A stretch of 64,000 nt of DNA. Origin: Neoarius graeffei (Eukaryota; Chordata; Actinopteri; Siluriformes; Ariidae). Numbering within the stretch: the first letter of the stretch is position 1; each line of letters opens with the position of its first letter. Both the position numbers and the translations under genes were made by a program. Of the stretch, positions 9,098-17,670 are shown piece after piece. Where the stretch lies: positions 1,527,001-1,591,000 of the forward strand of contig NC_083586.1 in NCBI RefSeq assembly GCF_027579695.1, written 5' to 3'. The notes below the pieces were generated by a model, which searched no databases, was not told where the DNA came from, and was given only the letters and a program-made list of their open reading frames with translations.

Positions 9098-9403
9098 ATG
9101 CCTCCTAAGGGGTGTGTCCTTCAAGGCTGTTCAAGTGTAGCCAATGAAAAAAGTAGAGTTTTGATCCATTGTAGCCCAAAGTCAGCAGGACACTTGCATA
9201 ATGAATGGGTTTGATTTGTACCAACAAAGAGAGGTAACTTCAAGCCGACAGGATGGTTTGGTGTCTGCTCCATACATTTTGCAAAAGATAAATTTGTGAG
9301 GCAGATTCACATAGAAGGATTTGATTGATGTCTGGTACGCGGAACAGTTCCTACGATCTGGAAACAAAAGTCAGAAGCGCCATCCCAAAGAGCTCACCGC
9401 ACA
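9098..9403 (+). pseudogene. THAP-type zinc-finger exon, two stops
   Basis: From the ATG at 9098 the frame reads MPPKGCVLQGCSS (two spaced Cys), then about 50 residues later GVCSIHFAKDKF (the Cys and His of the C2CH finger), then a GTVPTIW element matching the AVPTIF motif that closes THAP domains. TGA codons at 9212-9214 and 9326-9328 interrupt it. A GTAAGT donor follows at 9404, placed where a first THAP exon would end. THAP domains bind DNA and occur in P-element-type transposases and host regulators. With two stops this is a relic, and its parent gene is unknown. Confidence 0.7.
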
Positions 9404-9446
9404 GTAAGTGTCAAGCTTGCCTTTAACCTGTTGCTTGAATTTATGA

Positions 9447-9499
9447 GTTGTCCATCGACGTCACCAGACCCATTTTACTGGGGCACATGCCCCAGTATA
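9447..9499 (+). mobile_element. End of an hAT-like element, cut by a Tc1 insertion
   Basis: CATCGACGTCACCAGACCCATTTTA nearly matches the left end of the hAT element at 18393 (CATAGACGTCGCCAGACCCATTTTA). It is followed by the inverted words ACTGGGGC and GCCCCAGT. The Tc1 element sits at TA 9498-9499; similar sequence resumes at 11154. The far end was not located. Confidence 0.5.
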
Positions 9500-11153
9500 C
9501 AGTTAGGTCCATATATATTTGGACACTGACACAAATTTTGTTTTTTTACCTGTTTACTGAAACATATTCAAGTTATAGTTATATAATGGACATGGACATA
9601 AAGTCCAGACTTTCAGCTTTCATTTGAGGGTATCCACATTAAAATTGGATGAAGGGTTTAGGAGTTTCAGCTCCTTAACCTGTGCCACCCTGTTTTTAAA
9701 GGGACCAAAAGTAATTGGACAATTGACTCAAAGGCTATTTCATGGGCAGGTGTGGGCAATTCCTTCGTTATGTCATTCTCAATTAAGCAGATAAAAGGCC
9801 TGGAGTTGATCTGAGGTGTGGTGCTTGCATTTGGAAGATTTTGCTGTGAAGAAAACATGCGGTCAAAGGAGCTCTCCATGCAAGTGAAACAAGCCATCCT
9901 TAAGCTGCGAAAACAAGAAAAAAAAACATCTGAGAAATTGCTACAATATTAGGAGTGGCAAAATCTACAGTTTGATACAGCCTGAGAAAGAAAGAAAGCA
10001 CTGGTGAACTCATCAATGCAAAAAGACCTGGACGCCCACAGAAGACAACAGTGGTGGATGATCGCAGAATAATTTCCATGGTGAAGAGAAACCCCTTCAC
10101 AACAGCCAACCAAGTGAACAACACTCTCCAGGAGGTAGGTGTATCAATATCCAAATCTACCATAAAGAGAAGACTGCATGAAAGTAAATACAGAGGGTTC
10201 ACTGCACGGTACAAGCCACTCATAAGCCTCAAGAATAAAAAGGCTAGATTGGACTCTGCTAAAAAAAAAACATCTAAAAAAGCCAGCACAGTTCTGGAAG
10301 AACATTCTTTGGACAGATGAAACCAAGATCAACCTCTACCAGAATGATGGCAAGAAAAAAGTATGGCGAAGGCATGGTACAGCTCATGATCCAAAGCATA
10401 CCACATCATCTGTAAAACACGGCGGAGGCAGTGTGATGGCTTGGGCATGCATGGCTGCTAGTGGCACTGGGTCAATAGTGTTTATTGATGATGTGACACA
10501 GGACAGAAGCAACCGGATGAATTCTGAGGTATTCAGAGACATACTGTGTGCTCAAATCCAGCCAAATGCAGCCAAACTGATTGGTCGGCGTTTCATAATA
10601 CAGATGGACAATGACCCAAAACATAAAGCCAAAGCAACCCAGAAGTTTGTTAAAGCAAAGAAGTGGAATATTCTTGAATGGCCAAGTCAGTCACCTGATC
10701 TCAACCCAATTGAGCATGCATTTCACTTGTTAAAGACTAAACTTCAGACAGAAAGGCCCACAAACAAACAGCAACTGAAAACTGCTGCAGTAAAGGCCTG
10801 GCAGAGCATTAAAAAGGAGGAAACACAGCATCTGGTGATGTCCATGAGTTCAAGACTTCAGGCAGTCATTGCCAACAAAGGGTTTTCAACCAAGTATTAG
10901 AAATGAACATTTTATTTACAATTATTTAATTTGTCCAATTACTTTTGAGCCCCTGAAATGAAGGGATTATGTTTAAAAAATGCTTTAGTTCCTCACATTT
11001 TTATGCAATCATTTTGTTCAACCCACTGAATTAAAGCTGAAAGTCTGAACTTCAACTGCATCTGAATTGTTTTGTTCACAATTCATTGTGGTAATGTACA
11101 GAACCAAAATTAGAAAAATGTTGTCTCTGTCCAAATATTTATGGACCTAACTG
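9500..11153 (+). mobile_element. Tc1/mariner transposon, full length but dead
   Basis: Ends CAGTTAGGTCC and GGACCTAACTG are inverted and flanked by TA (9498-9499, 11154-11155). The inverted repeats extend through TTTGGACA / TGTCCAAA. Length 1654 bp. It carries one transposase gene with frame breaks. Confidence 0.93.
9858..10900 (+). pseudogene. Tc1-type DD34E transposase, frameshifted
   Basis: Cut-and-paste transposase. The N-terminal helix-turn-helix starts MRSKELS at 9858 and shifts frame in the A-run near 9910-9950 (stop at 9942-9950). A GRPRK-like hook lies around 10030. The second paired-type helix region runs from 10051 (VDDRRIISMVK..VSISKSTIKRRLHES). Another slip occurs in the A-run at 10261-10270. 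Catalytic residues are all readable: WTDETK near 10311, MDNDPKH near 10603 and LNPIEH near 10704, ending at the stop at 10898-10900. At least two frameshifts prevent expression. Both lie in A homopolymers. Confidence 0.9.
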
Positions 11154-11234
11154 TATATCTGCTGTGATCCAGTAAAATTTCCTGATCACATTTCAGAAAC
11201 AGTAATGTATTTGGCACTGCGGAATAACTGTATA

Positions 11235-11618
11235 CACTGTAAAAAATTGCAGCCTCATTTAGTCATGTCCACTTACTACCTCTCTTTAGCACAAAGAGCT
11301 CTGACAATTTTTGGATTTTGAACTCAACTTTATGAGTTTTAGAAAGTAAAACTTTTTGCTATCCATTGTGTTGACTATTTGAGAATTTCACAGATTTGTA
11401 TGTGTTGATTGAACTTGGGTTTGTAAGTCATCAGTTGAAAAAAAAGGAGAGGAAAAAAGGCAGGAAATTAAAACAGAGTTATTCATTGTGTTGACTATTT
11501 GGGAATTTGTCAGATTTGATTGAACTTGGGTTTGTAAGTCATCAGTTGGAAAAAAGGAGAGGAAAATAAGGCGGGAATGGGGGATGGGAGCTACAGAAAA
11601 AAACAACTATTTGCAGTG
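11235..11618. mobile_element. Possible MITE with internal 120-bp duplication
   Basis: CACTGTAAAAAATTG at the left and the inverse of CACTGCAAATAGTTG at the right match at 12 of 15 bases. No coding capacity and no clear target duplication. Confidence 0.35.
11361..11595 (+). repeat. Two tandem copies, 120-bp period
   Basis: ATNCATTGTGTTGACTATTT starts at 11361 and 11481. Both copies continue through TTGAACTTGGGTTTGTAAGT and GGAGAGGAAAA. Confidence 0.8.
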
Positions 11619-12497
11619 TCTTTAAGGCAACATTGAAGAATGGGAATACATTGCAGATAAGTCATCTTTCGAATTCTATCCAAAATATACACATTTTGCA
11701 GTAAACAAGAAGGGACTTCTTCCACCGGTGGAAGAAGACTATTTCCCTAACAATGGCCTGTTAAAATAAGCGGAGCAATACAACACTGTCTGAGTGCAAC
11801 TGGAAAACCGGATTGTCGAGAGACGCGTGAGTTTTTCATGCAGCATCAGTGCCAGATGAGTTTAATAATCTTTAATTCACTATTTTTCCATTAACCGTCG
11901 GTGCAGTAATGTAATAACAGTTACTATGTAGGTTGTGTTTTTTATTAGCAGGGAAAAGCTAAATTCGAGCCTTTGATTATAACCTAATGGCTTGGTGGCA
12001 TCTTTCATAATATTACCAAGAGCAGCAGTTGGTTTGTTCCTCACCTCAGTGAAATAACAGGCTTCATTATTACAAAGTCAATAAATCAATCACATTATAA
12101 TAATAGTAATAATAGCTTTTATACTAAATTATTTATCATGACTTATTCACAGCAATTTCTGATAAGACCAAAGCCCCTAATGCAGCAAAACCACTTATAA
12201 AACAAATGCAACATGAAATTTAAAGATTTAATGATTTATTTATTCGATTATATTTTTACAGACCAGAATGATTGATTTTTCATAATTCCATGAATTCTGC
12301 TGACAGTCTGAGTTGAAGACAGGTTCCCCATGTGAGGCTGAATGTAAAGCCAGGATGCTTCAGTAAGAATCAACAATCTGTCAGTAACAATGGTGACACT
12401 GTCATGTGGTGCTGTGGGCTGGAGCTTCATGAACCTTTATGATGTGAACATATCATAGTACAGAAAGAATACTTTCACTCAGCTGAGACCATTCATC
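11619..12497. other. V-gene upstream region, no other gene
   Basis: AT-rich. Contains a perfect 22-bp palindrome at 11716-11737 (half-site CTTCTTCCACC). The V-gene promoter should lie within the last few hundred bases; I see no certain TATA or conserved decamer. Confidence 0.5.
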
Positions 12498-12954
12498 ATG
12501 TTCACTGTTATATTCATGTGTCTGTGGCTTTCATTCGGTGAGTTAACTTTGACTTTTTGTTCTTGCAGAAATATTAAGCATTGAATTAGTGATTTATTCA
12601 TCTGTGTGGTGGGAAGAAAAATGAGAATGTGCATGCTCTCTTCTCCATGACAAGTGACTCCATGGCAGCTTCAATCAAGCCACTTTTCACTCATACAATT
12701 ATAGATGAAGGCAGTGATGTTACTCTGTCCTGCAGCTATAAATCAAGTGGTACAGGAAACTACCTGCACTGGTACAGACAATATCCAAAATCTAAACCTG
12801 ACTTCCTTCTTTTTATATCACAAAGTGGATATAAAAGTGACTCAATCCCACCACGTCTCTCTGCTGAAGTTGATGAAAAGAATAACCAAGTGGATCTGCT
12901 CATCTCCTCTGCTGCTGTATCAGACTCTGCACTATACTACTGTGCTCTGGAGCC
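12498..12954 (+). CDS. T-cell receptor V segment (TRAV/TRDV type), apparently intact
   Basis: Germline V segment. Exon 1 (12498-12537) encodes a hydrophobic leader starting MFTVIFMCLWLSF and ends in a phase-1 intron with donor GTGAGT. Exon 2 starts at 12669 after a CTCTCTTCTCC tract and AG; this acceptor restores frame (the AG at 12653-12654 does not). The V domain has Cys at 12731 (VTLSC), Trp at 12770 (LHWYRQYP) and a final DSALYYC with Cys at 12941. It ends CALEP before a recombination signal. No stop or frameshift is seen. After joining to J (or D-J) segments it would give the antigen-binding domain of an alpha or delta chain at the T-cell surface. The 23-type RSS fits both alpha and delta, so the locus name stays open. 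Confidence 0.85.
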
Positions 12955-12992
12955 CACAGTGACAGGAAATCCAACTGCACTGTACAAAAACT
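12955..12992 (+). promoter_or_regulatory. V(D)J recombination signal, 22-bp spacer
   Basis: Heptamer CACAGTG (12955-12961) is perfect. The spacer is 22 bp. Nonamer ACAAAAACT (12984-12992) differs from the consensus at the last base. It is the 23-type RSS read by RAG. Confidence 0.85.
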
Positions 12993-13013
12993 TTCACAAA
13001 GTTATGTTATACT

Positions 13014-13380
13014 AAGGCGGCACGGTGGTGTAGTGGTTAGCGCTGTCGCCTCACAGCAAGAAGGTCCTGGGTTCGAGCCCCGGGGCCGGCGAGGGCCTTT
13101 CTGTGTGGAGTTTGCATGTTCTCCCCGTGTCCGCGTGGGTTTCCTCCGGGTGCTCCGGTTTCCCCCACAGTCCAAAGACATGCAGGTTAGGTTAAATGGT
13201 GACTCTAAATTGACCGTAGGTGTGAGTGTGAATGGTTGCCTGTGTCTATGTGTCAGCCCTGTGATGACCTGGCGACTTGTCCAGGGTGTACCCCGCCTTT
13301 CGCCCGTAGTCAGCTGGGATAGGCTCCAGCTTGCCTGCGACCCTGTAGAAGGATAAAGCGGCTAGAGATAATGAGATGAG
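13014..13380 (+). mobile_element. tRNA-headed SINE, copy 1
   Basis: The head has box A (TGGTGTAGTGG) and box B (GGTTCGAGCCC). The body runs through TCCTCCGGGTGCTCCGG to a tail ending in GATAATGAGATGAG. Target duplication ATGTTATACT at 13004-13013 and 13381-13390. It landed 21 bases beyond the V-segment nonamer. The family name is uncertain; it resembles the V-SINE type common in fish. Confidence 0.9.
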
Positions 13381-13440
13381 ATGTTATACTGATCACTTGT
13401 CAAAGTTACATAATTCCAGATGATATAATATCAATGATAT

Positions 13441-13814
13441 CTCATCTCATTATCTCTAGCCGCTTTATCCTTCTACAGGGTCGCAGGCAAGCTGGAGCCT
13501 ATCCCAGCTGACTACGGGCGAAAGGCGGGGTACACCCTGGACAAGTCGCCAGGTCATCACAGGGCTGACACATAGACACAGACAACCATTCACACCTACA
13601 GTCAATTTAGAGTCACCAGTTAACCTAACCTGCATGTCTTTGGACTGTGGGGGAAACCGGAGCACCCGGAGGAAACCCACGCGGACACGGGGAGAACATG
13701 CAAACTCCACACAGAAAGGCCCTCGCCGGCCCCAGGGCTCGGCCCCAGGGCTCGAACCCAGGACCTTCTTGCTGTGAGGCGACAGCGCTAACCACTACAC
13801 CACCGTGCCGCCCC
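13441..13814 (-). mobile_element. tRNA-headed SINE, copy 2, opposite orientation
   Basis: Near-identical to 13014-13380 on the other strand. Target duplication AATATCAATGATAT at 13427-13440 and 13815-13828. It has a roughly 15-bp internal duplication just after box B (GGGCTCGGCCCC region, 13733-13757). Confidence 0.9.
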
Positions 13815-13828
13815 AATATCAATGATAT

Positions 13829-14003
13829 AATGAGTTAAAATAAATAAATGAGGAGTTAGATCGGTCAATAAAATATATATTCAGTGTGTCTTGGCTCGGT
13901 CTCCTGCTCCAGATTTATGTTCACACTCAGGATCACACTTTTTGGTTGCTAAGTACAATGATTTCGTAGATTTTTGTTGTTGTTGTTGTCAATGGCTTCA
14001 TTC

Positions 14004-14045
<42 letters not shown>

Positions 14046-14193
14046 TACTTTCAAGACTCATAATGGGTATTTTAGACTTTCCTTGCCAGTTACTGAGCTA
14101 TAGATTTAATAAACTCTACAAAGATCAACATACACTTGCATTTGTTGTCCTGCCTTAACCTGACCATAGTTTTCATTGATATCACTGTTTAAA
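13829..14193. other. V-gene 3' flank with (CA)n
   Basis: The first part is the paralogue of the window start. An (AC)n microsatellite fills 14007-14042. No gene. Confidence 0.6.
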
Positions 14194-14569
14194 GATCGTG
14201 ATGGCCAAATGAGACTTCGAAGCGCATATCAAGAATAAGGGGGCAGATGAAGCCCCGCTTTGAGGCTTTGCATCGTTGAGCAGAAAACCACATGAACCAT
14301 GATAAACAAGGCCTCGGTTGTGATTCCCTAAAAGGTTCATTACTCAGACTCTCATTCAGCAGACTTCACTAGCGACCTACTGCTAAGAGAAATGTACAGC
14401 ATGTTTAATTTCTACCACACGTCAATGTTCTGCCACTTTATATTATTATTTGCATGTACAGTAATTTGCACAATGTTCCATTTTAAAATAACTTATGTCA
14501 TCAGATTTTTTTTTTTTTGCTTGTTTGCTTTACTTGTTTGCCTGTATGTTATTTGGTATTGACCCTCTG

Positions 14570-14625
<56 letters not shown>

Positions 14626-14995
14626 TGTCTCTTTCTATGGATTTATGGTCAGTATAATTTTGTCTGCACAATAAAAAGGTGTACATAAACATTAAGGGAG
14701 TAAGCTTTGTGTTCAGTGCTTGTGTGATGGGACTGTGAGTGCTACTGCAGCCGTGCAGTGCACAGAGTAACTTTTAGGGGAACCTTTATTGATTTTTGTT
14801 GAGGAACAGATTTTTTTTCACTGTGTTTGGATTGAGGCGATTCCTTTTCTTAGAAATTCCCTCCCCAGCCTCACGTGGTTCCCTCACGTGGTTTTCTTCC
14901 GAACGAGCCATGCCTCGAGGCGGGGCTTCATCTGCCACGCCCCCTTATACTCGGCACGCCCTTCGGAGCCTCGGCTTCAGACGGCCATCACTATC
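14194..14995. mobile_element. Non-autonomous inverted-repeat element (~800 bp)
   Basis: GATCGTGATGGCC at the left pairs with GATAGTGATGGCC on the reverse strand at the right. Both continue through ATAAGGGGGC, CAGATGAAGCCCCGC and AGAAAACCAC for about 100 bases. An (AC)n tract lies at 14581-14622. No transposase; the 71-codon frames inside are not recognisable. No clean target duplication. Possibly hAT-related. Confidence 0.65.
14581..14622. repeat. (CA)n microsatellite
   Basis: Uninterrupted CA repeat of about 21 units. Confidence 0.97.
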
Positions 14996-15320
14996 GACCA
15001 ATAATTGCTGATTATTGTCTGTCTGTATTTTGTCACAGCATTAAATCATAATGTATTTTGTGTGTGTGAGCAGTTTAAGGACAGTTCCCCCATTTCCCCC
15101 TGATGAAGCGATCAGCCAGGATGTGCTTCTATCTGACACTTAAAGACATTGATTTGAATTAAAAAGTCTGCAAAGGGAATAAATCTGAATTAATAGTACA
15201 GATCTTTGGACGGATAATGAGAAAAGGTGTCATGAATTCAGTTATACTGTAGGTGTTTACATTTTTCCTAAACCTTTGTTTGTTAAAATTGCATTTTATA
15301 TACTCTATGTTAATATTTAT
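14996..15320. other. No feature recognised
   Basis: AT-rich single-copy-looking sequence without frames or motifs. Confidence 0.5.
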
Positions 15321-15640
15321 TTTTAAACCTTTATTTGTCATATGCACACTTCAAGCACAGTGAAATTCATCCTCTGCATTGAACCCATCTGAAGCAGTGA
15401 ACACATGCACACACACCCAGTGAGCAGCACCTTGCTCAATGGCACCTCAGCCCAAGGCCACCCCACATCAACCGAACTGCATGTCTTTGGATTGTGGGGG
15501 AAACCGGAGCACCCAGAGGAAACCCACACAGACAGAACATGCAAATTCCACACAGAAAGGCCCTCACCAGCTGCTGGGTTCAACCCAGAACCTTCTTGCT
15601 GTGAGGCAACCATGCTAACCACTACAACGCCATGCAGCCC
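15321..15640 (-). mobile_element. Third SINE, different tail subfamily, minus strand
   Basis: On the reverse strand it has the same tRNA head and GTGCTCCGGTTTCCCCCAC core as the 13-kb copies. After GACATGCAG the body differs, ending in TGACAAATAAAGG. Box B is eroded (GGTTGAACCC). No clear target duplication. Confidence 0.75.
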
Positions 15641-15655
15641 AAAGGGGCAAACATG

Positions 15656-15737
15656 CGACGAGGGTGGGATTCAAACCCATGCATGCACAGCACAATGGAT
15701 TAGTAGCCCATCGCCTTAACCTCTCGGCCACCTCGCC
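15656..15737 (-). tRNA. tRNA-Ser-like gene with ACT anticodon
   Basis: The reverse strand folds as an 82-nt serine tRNA: acceptor GGCGAGG with CCTCGTC, D arm GCCGAGAGGTTAAGGC, long variable arm, and T arm TGGGTTTGAATCCCA. It closely follows tRNA-Ser-GCT, but the anticodon (15702-15704 on the plus strand, AGT) is ACT. The T loop has T in place of the conserved C. Probably a relic or SINE-mobilised copy, since a SINE head ends only 16 bases away. Confidence 0.6.
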
Positions 15738-16019
15738 CACATTTACATGTGTGTTTATTCATTTTGTATGATGCAATGATCTTTGGTGTGTTAGTAACTC
15801 TGTCAAAGTCAAAACTCAGACTCATTAAAATATTTGTTGGAACATTATTGCTGTATATTTATTTAATAAGCCTGTTATGAAAATGTGAAAACTACATATT
15901 CAAAAATAAATCCGTCTAAAATGCTCATCTGAAGTCTGACTGAAAATGAAACTATAATCATTTGAAACCAATAGCAGTAAATTTTGTGCTCCTTTTCCTG
16001 ATCAGAGGCTAATTATAGG
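15738..16019. other. Spacer with a segment repeated at 17.35 kb
   Basis: 15958-16003 (TTGAAACCAATAGCAGTAAA and onward) recurs with few changes at 17347-17392. No gene. Confidence 0.6.
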
Positions 16020-16020
16020 T

Positions 16021-16046
<26 letters not shown>

Positions 16047-16051
<5 letters not shown>

Positions 16052-17191
16052 TGTTATTTTAAGAATTTTGACTTTTCCATGTTTTACCCCCCTAGAAATA
16101 TGGAGACGGTCCATCTATGTGGGAAAATGTCAAATTTTATTAAATTGAACCTTGCTAACCCCCCTGTACATACCCTCTGAAAGTTTCCATTCTTACAATA
16201 TGACAAAATACATTACAGTGCTGTTTGATATTAGAATGCTGCTTTTTTTTTAATGTGTTTTAAAGTTACTGATGAATGTGAACCTCTTCAGGTATGCCAC
16301 TAAGTACGACTACAACATTTTCAGTGCAGATGATCATTATTTTAAGGTAATAAGCTTAGTGGTAAGTAACCTTACATTCAAGTAAATTAAACATATGGTA
16401 ATTCTGCTCTTTTTCAGCAAGTTTTAAAGTTATTGATGAATGTCACACTCTTCGGTAATACCTCAAATATGAACTATTTTTAAGCACAGAGGATCATTAC
16501 TTAAGGTTACTAATTTAGTTTTAAGAACCAGTATGCACAAATGATTCATATCTGAATTATATCTCCCAATGTATAAATAGTCATTATTTGTATTCTTGCA
16601 GGTAAATAATGGCTTCTGTTGCAACATGGTCAAAAGCTAAGAAGATACTAGGTGTAGTAGAGTACATAGAGCAGGCTGAGTTCCCTTCTGGGATGCTTCC
16701 AACAGGGAAGGACATCATTCAGAATATGCTCTATCTGCTGCGGCCGAAGCATGCTGGTCAAGCACAGAGATCCAGGGATGCTGCTGCTCAGTTGCTGGCA
16801 CAACTTGTTCAAGAGCACTGGTTATTTTGTAACTTATACACCATCCACACCAGACATATAAAGAAGCGTCTCTTGAAACTTTATGGAGAATTTTTTACTC
16901 TGATTCAAACCTGTAAACAGAGACAAAATAAGGGTTTCTAACAACTCTTTTTGTGAGAAATAAATGTTATTACTGTGATTTTTGATGTTATATTAAGAGT
17001 TATTTCCGTTAAGGAATGCTTATATTAGTGAAAAAGGCGTTTTTTGACTATTTGGAGGGGTTATTAACTCCAGAGGGTATGTACAGGGGGTTAGCATTTT
17101 TCAGTTGGTCAAATATTGGTATTTCCATACTTAGATAGATCATCTCCATATTTTGGAGGGGGTAGAAAAAATTTTTGGTCTAACACCCCCT
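16047..17191. mobile_element. Inverted-repeat transposon (~1.15 kb) with its own small gene
   Basis: Left GGGGGTGTTA and right TAACACCCCC are inverted. The match continues through ACCCCCCTA/TACCCCCTC, ATATGGAGA and GCTAACCCCCCTGTACATACCCTCTG, about 145 bases in each arm. ATTATAGG (16012-16019) and ATGATAGG (17193-17200) may be an 8-bp target duplication, with a GT/G run between. Internally a 164-bp tandem pair starts at 16257 and 16421. One ORF (16609-16941) and an AATAAA at 16959 give it a compact gene. No DDE transposase. Confidence 0.65.
16609..16941 (+). CDS. Unknown 110-residue protein of an inverted-repeat element
   Basis: The ATG lies just after a TTCTTGCAG splice-acceptor-like word. 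The stop is followed 18 bases later by AATAAA. The protein is basic and helix-rich: MLPTGKDII at residues 29-37, a Q/A/L-rich helix (AAAQLLAQLVQEHW), then IHTRHIKKRLLKLYGEFF. I recognise no named domain and see no catalytic motif or membrane span. The order of DII, a basic turn, an L/H-W helix and a final K(L/R)LxK helix parallels the exon at 5670-6044. It may be a DNA-binding or accessory protein of the transposon; this is inference. It could be one exon of a longer gene, given the acceptor. Confidence 0.45.
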   Translation: MASVATWSKAKKILGVVEYIEQAEFPSGMLPTGKDIIQNMLYLLRPKHAGQAQRSRDAAAQLLAQLVQEHWLFCNLYTIHTRHIKKRLLKLYGEFFTLIQTCKQRQNKGF

Positions 17192-17199
17192 CATGATAG

Positions 17200-17670
17200 G
17201 ATTGGATCAAAACACAGTAAATGAATCATTACATAATGCTGGTTTGGGCCATAAACCTGTGTTTTGTACAAATCTTTTATTTCACTCCTTTTGAAGAAAA
17301 GTCCAACTTTATTCACGGATAATAATCCACAAACCACAACAAAATGCATTTGAAACCAATCGCAGTAAATTCTGTGCTGCTTTTCCTGATGGTAGAATAA
17401 TTATTGGACTCGGACTGATGGGTTCGGAACCAAACAAAACCGCTTCCTCATAAAGCAACGCGGTGGAACAGAAAGACTTCACCGGCCAATCAGGCGGCAC
17501 TTTCCTCATGAATATTCATGATTTCCCCGCCCACCTCGCTGAAATTGAAAGGTGTTTGTGTTTAAATGTTCGGAAATCCCCACAAAACGGTCATTTGTAG
17601 AAGCGGCGAGATCAGGATCCCAGCAGCGACTCTGACACCACTGGGTTTATTCCCGCACCGGCAGCAATGA
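17200..17670 (+). promoter_or_regulatory. Promoter-like region with CCAAT boxes
   Basis: CCAAT at 17356-17360 and 17486-17490, a palindromic ATGAATATTCAT near 17510 and moderately GC-rich sequence resemble a vertebrate promoter. The segment with the first CCAAT box is repeated at 15958-16003. What it drives is unclear; downstream lies the LINE reading frame. Confidence 0.25.

Noticed and set aside
12248-12430. Reverse-strand 60-codon frame before the V gene
   Set aside because: No immunoglobulin signature; more likely V-gene upstream sequence.
12629-12668. In-frame ATG at 12629 as start of the V gene
   Set aside because: A leader exon with phase-1 donor at 12498-12537 and an acceptor at 12667-12668 give the standard V-gene structure.
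14789-15011. Two overlapping 71-codon frames
   Set aside because: They lie in the terminal repeat of an inverted-repeat element and have no conserved content.
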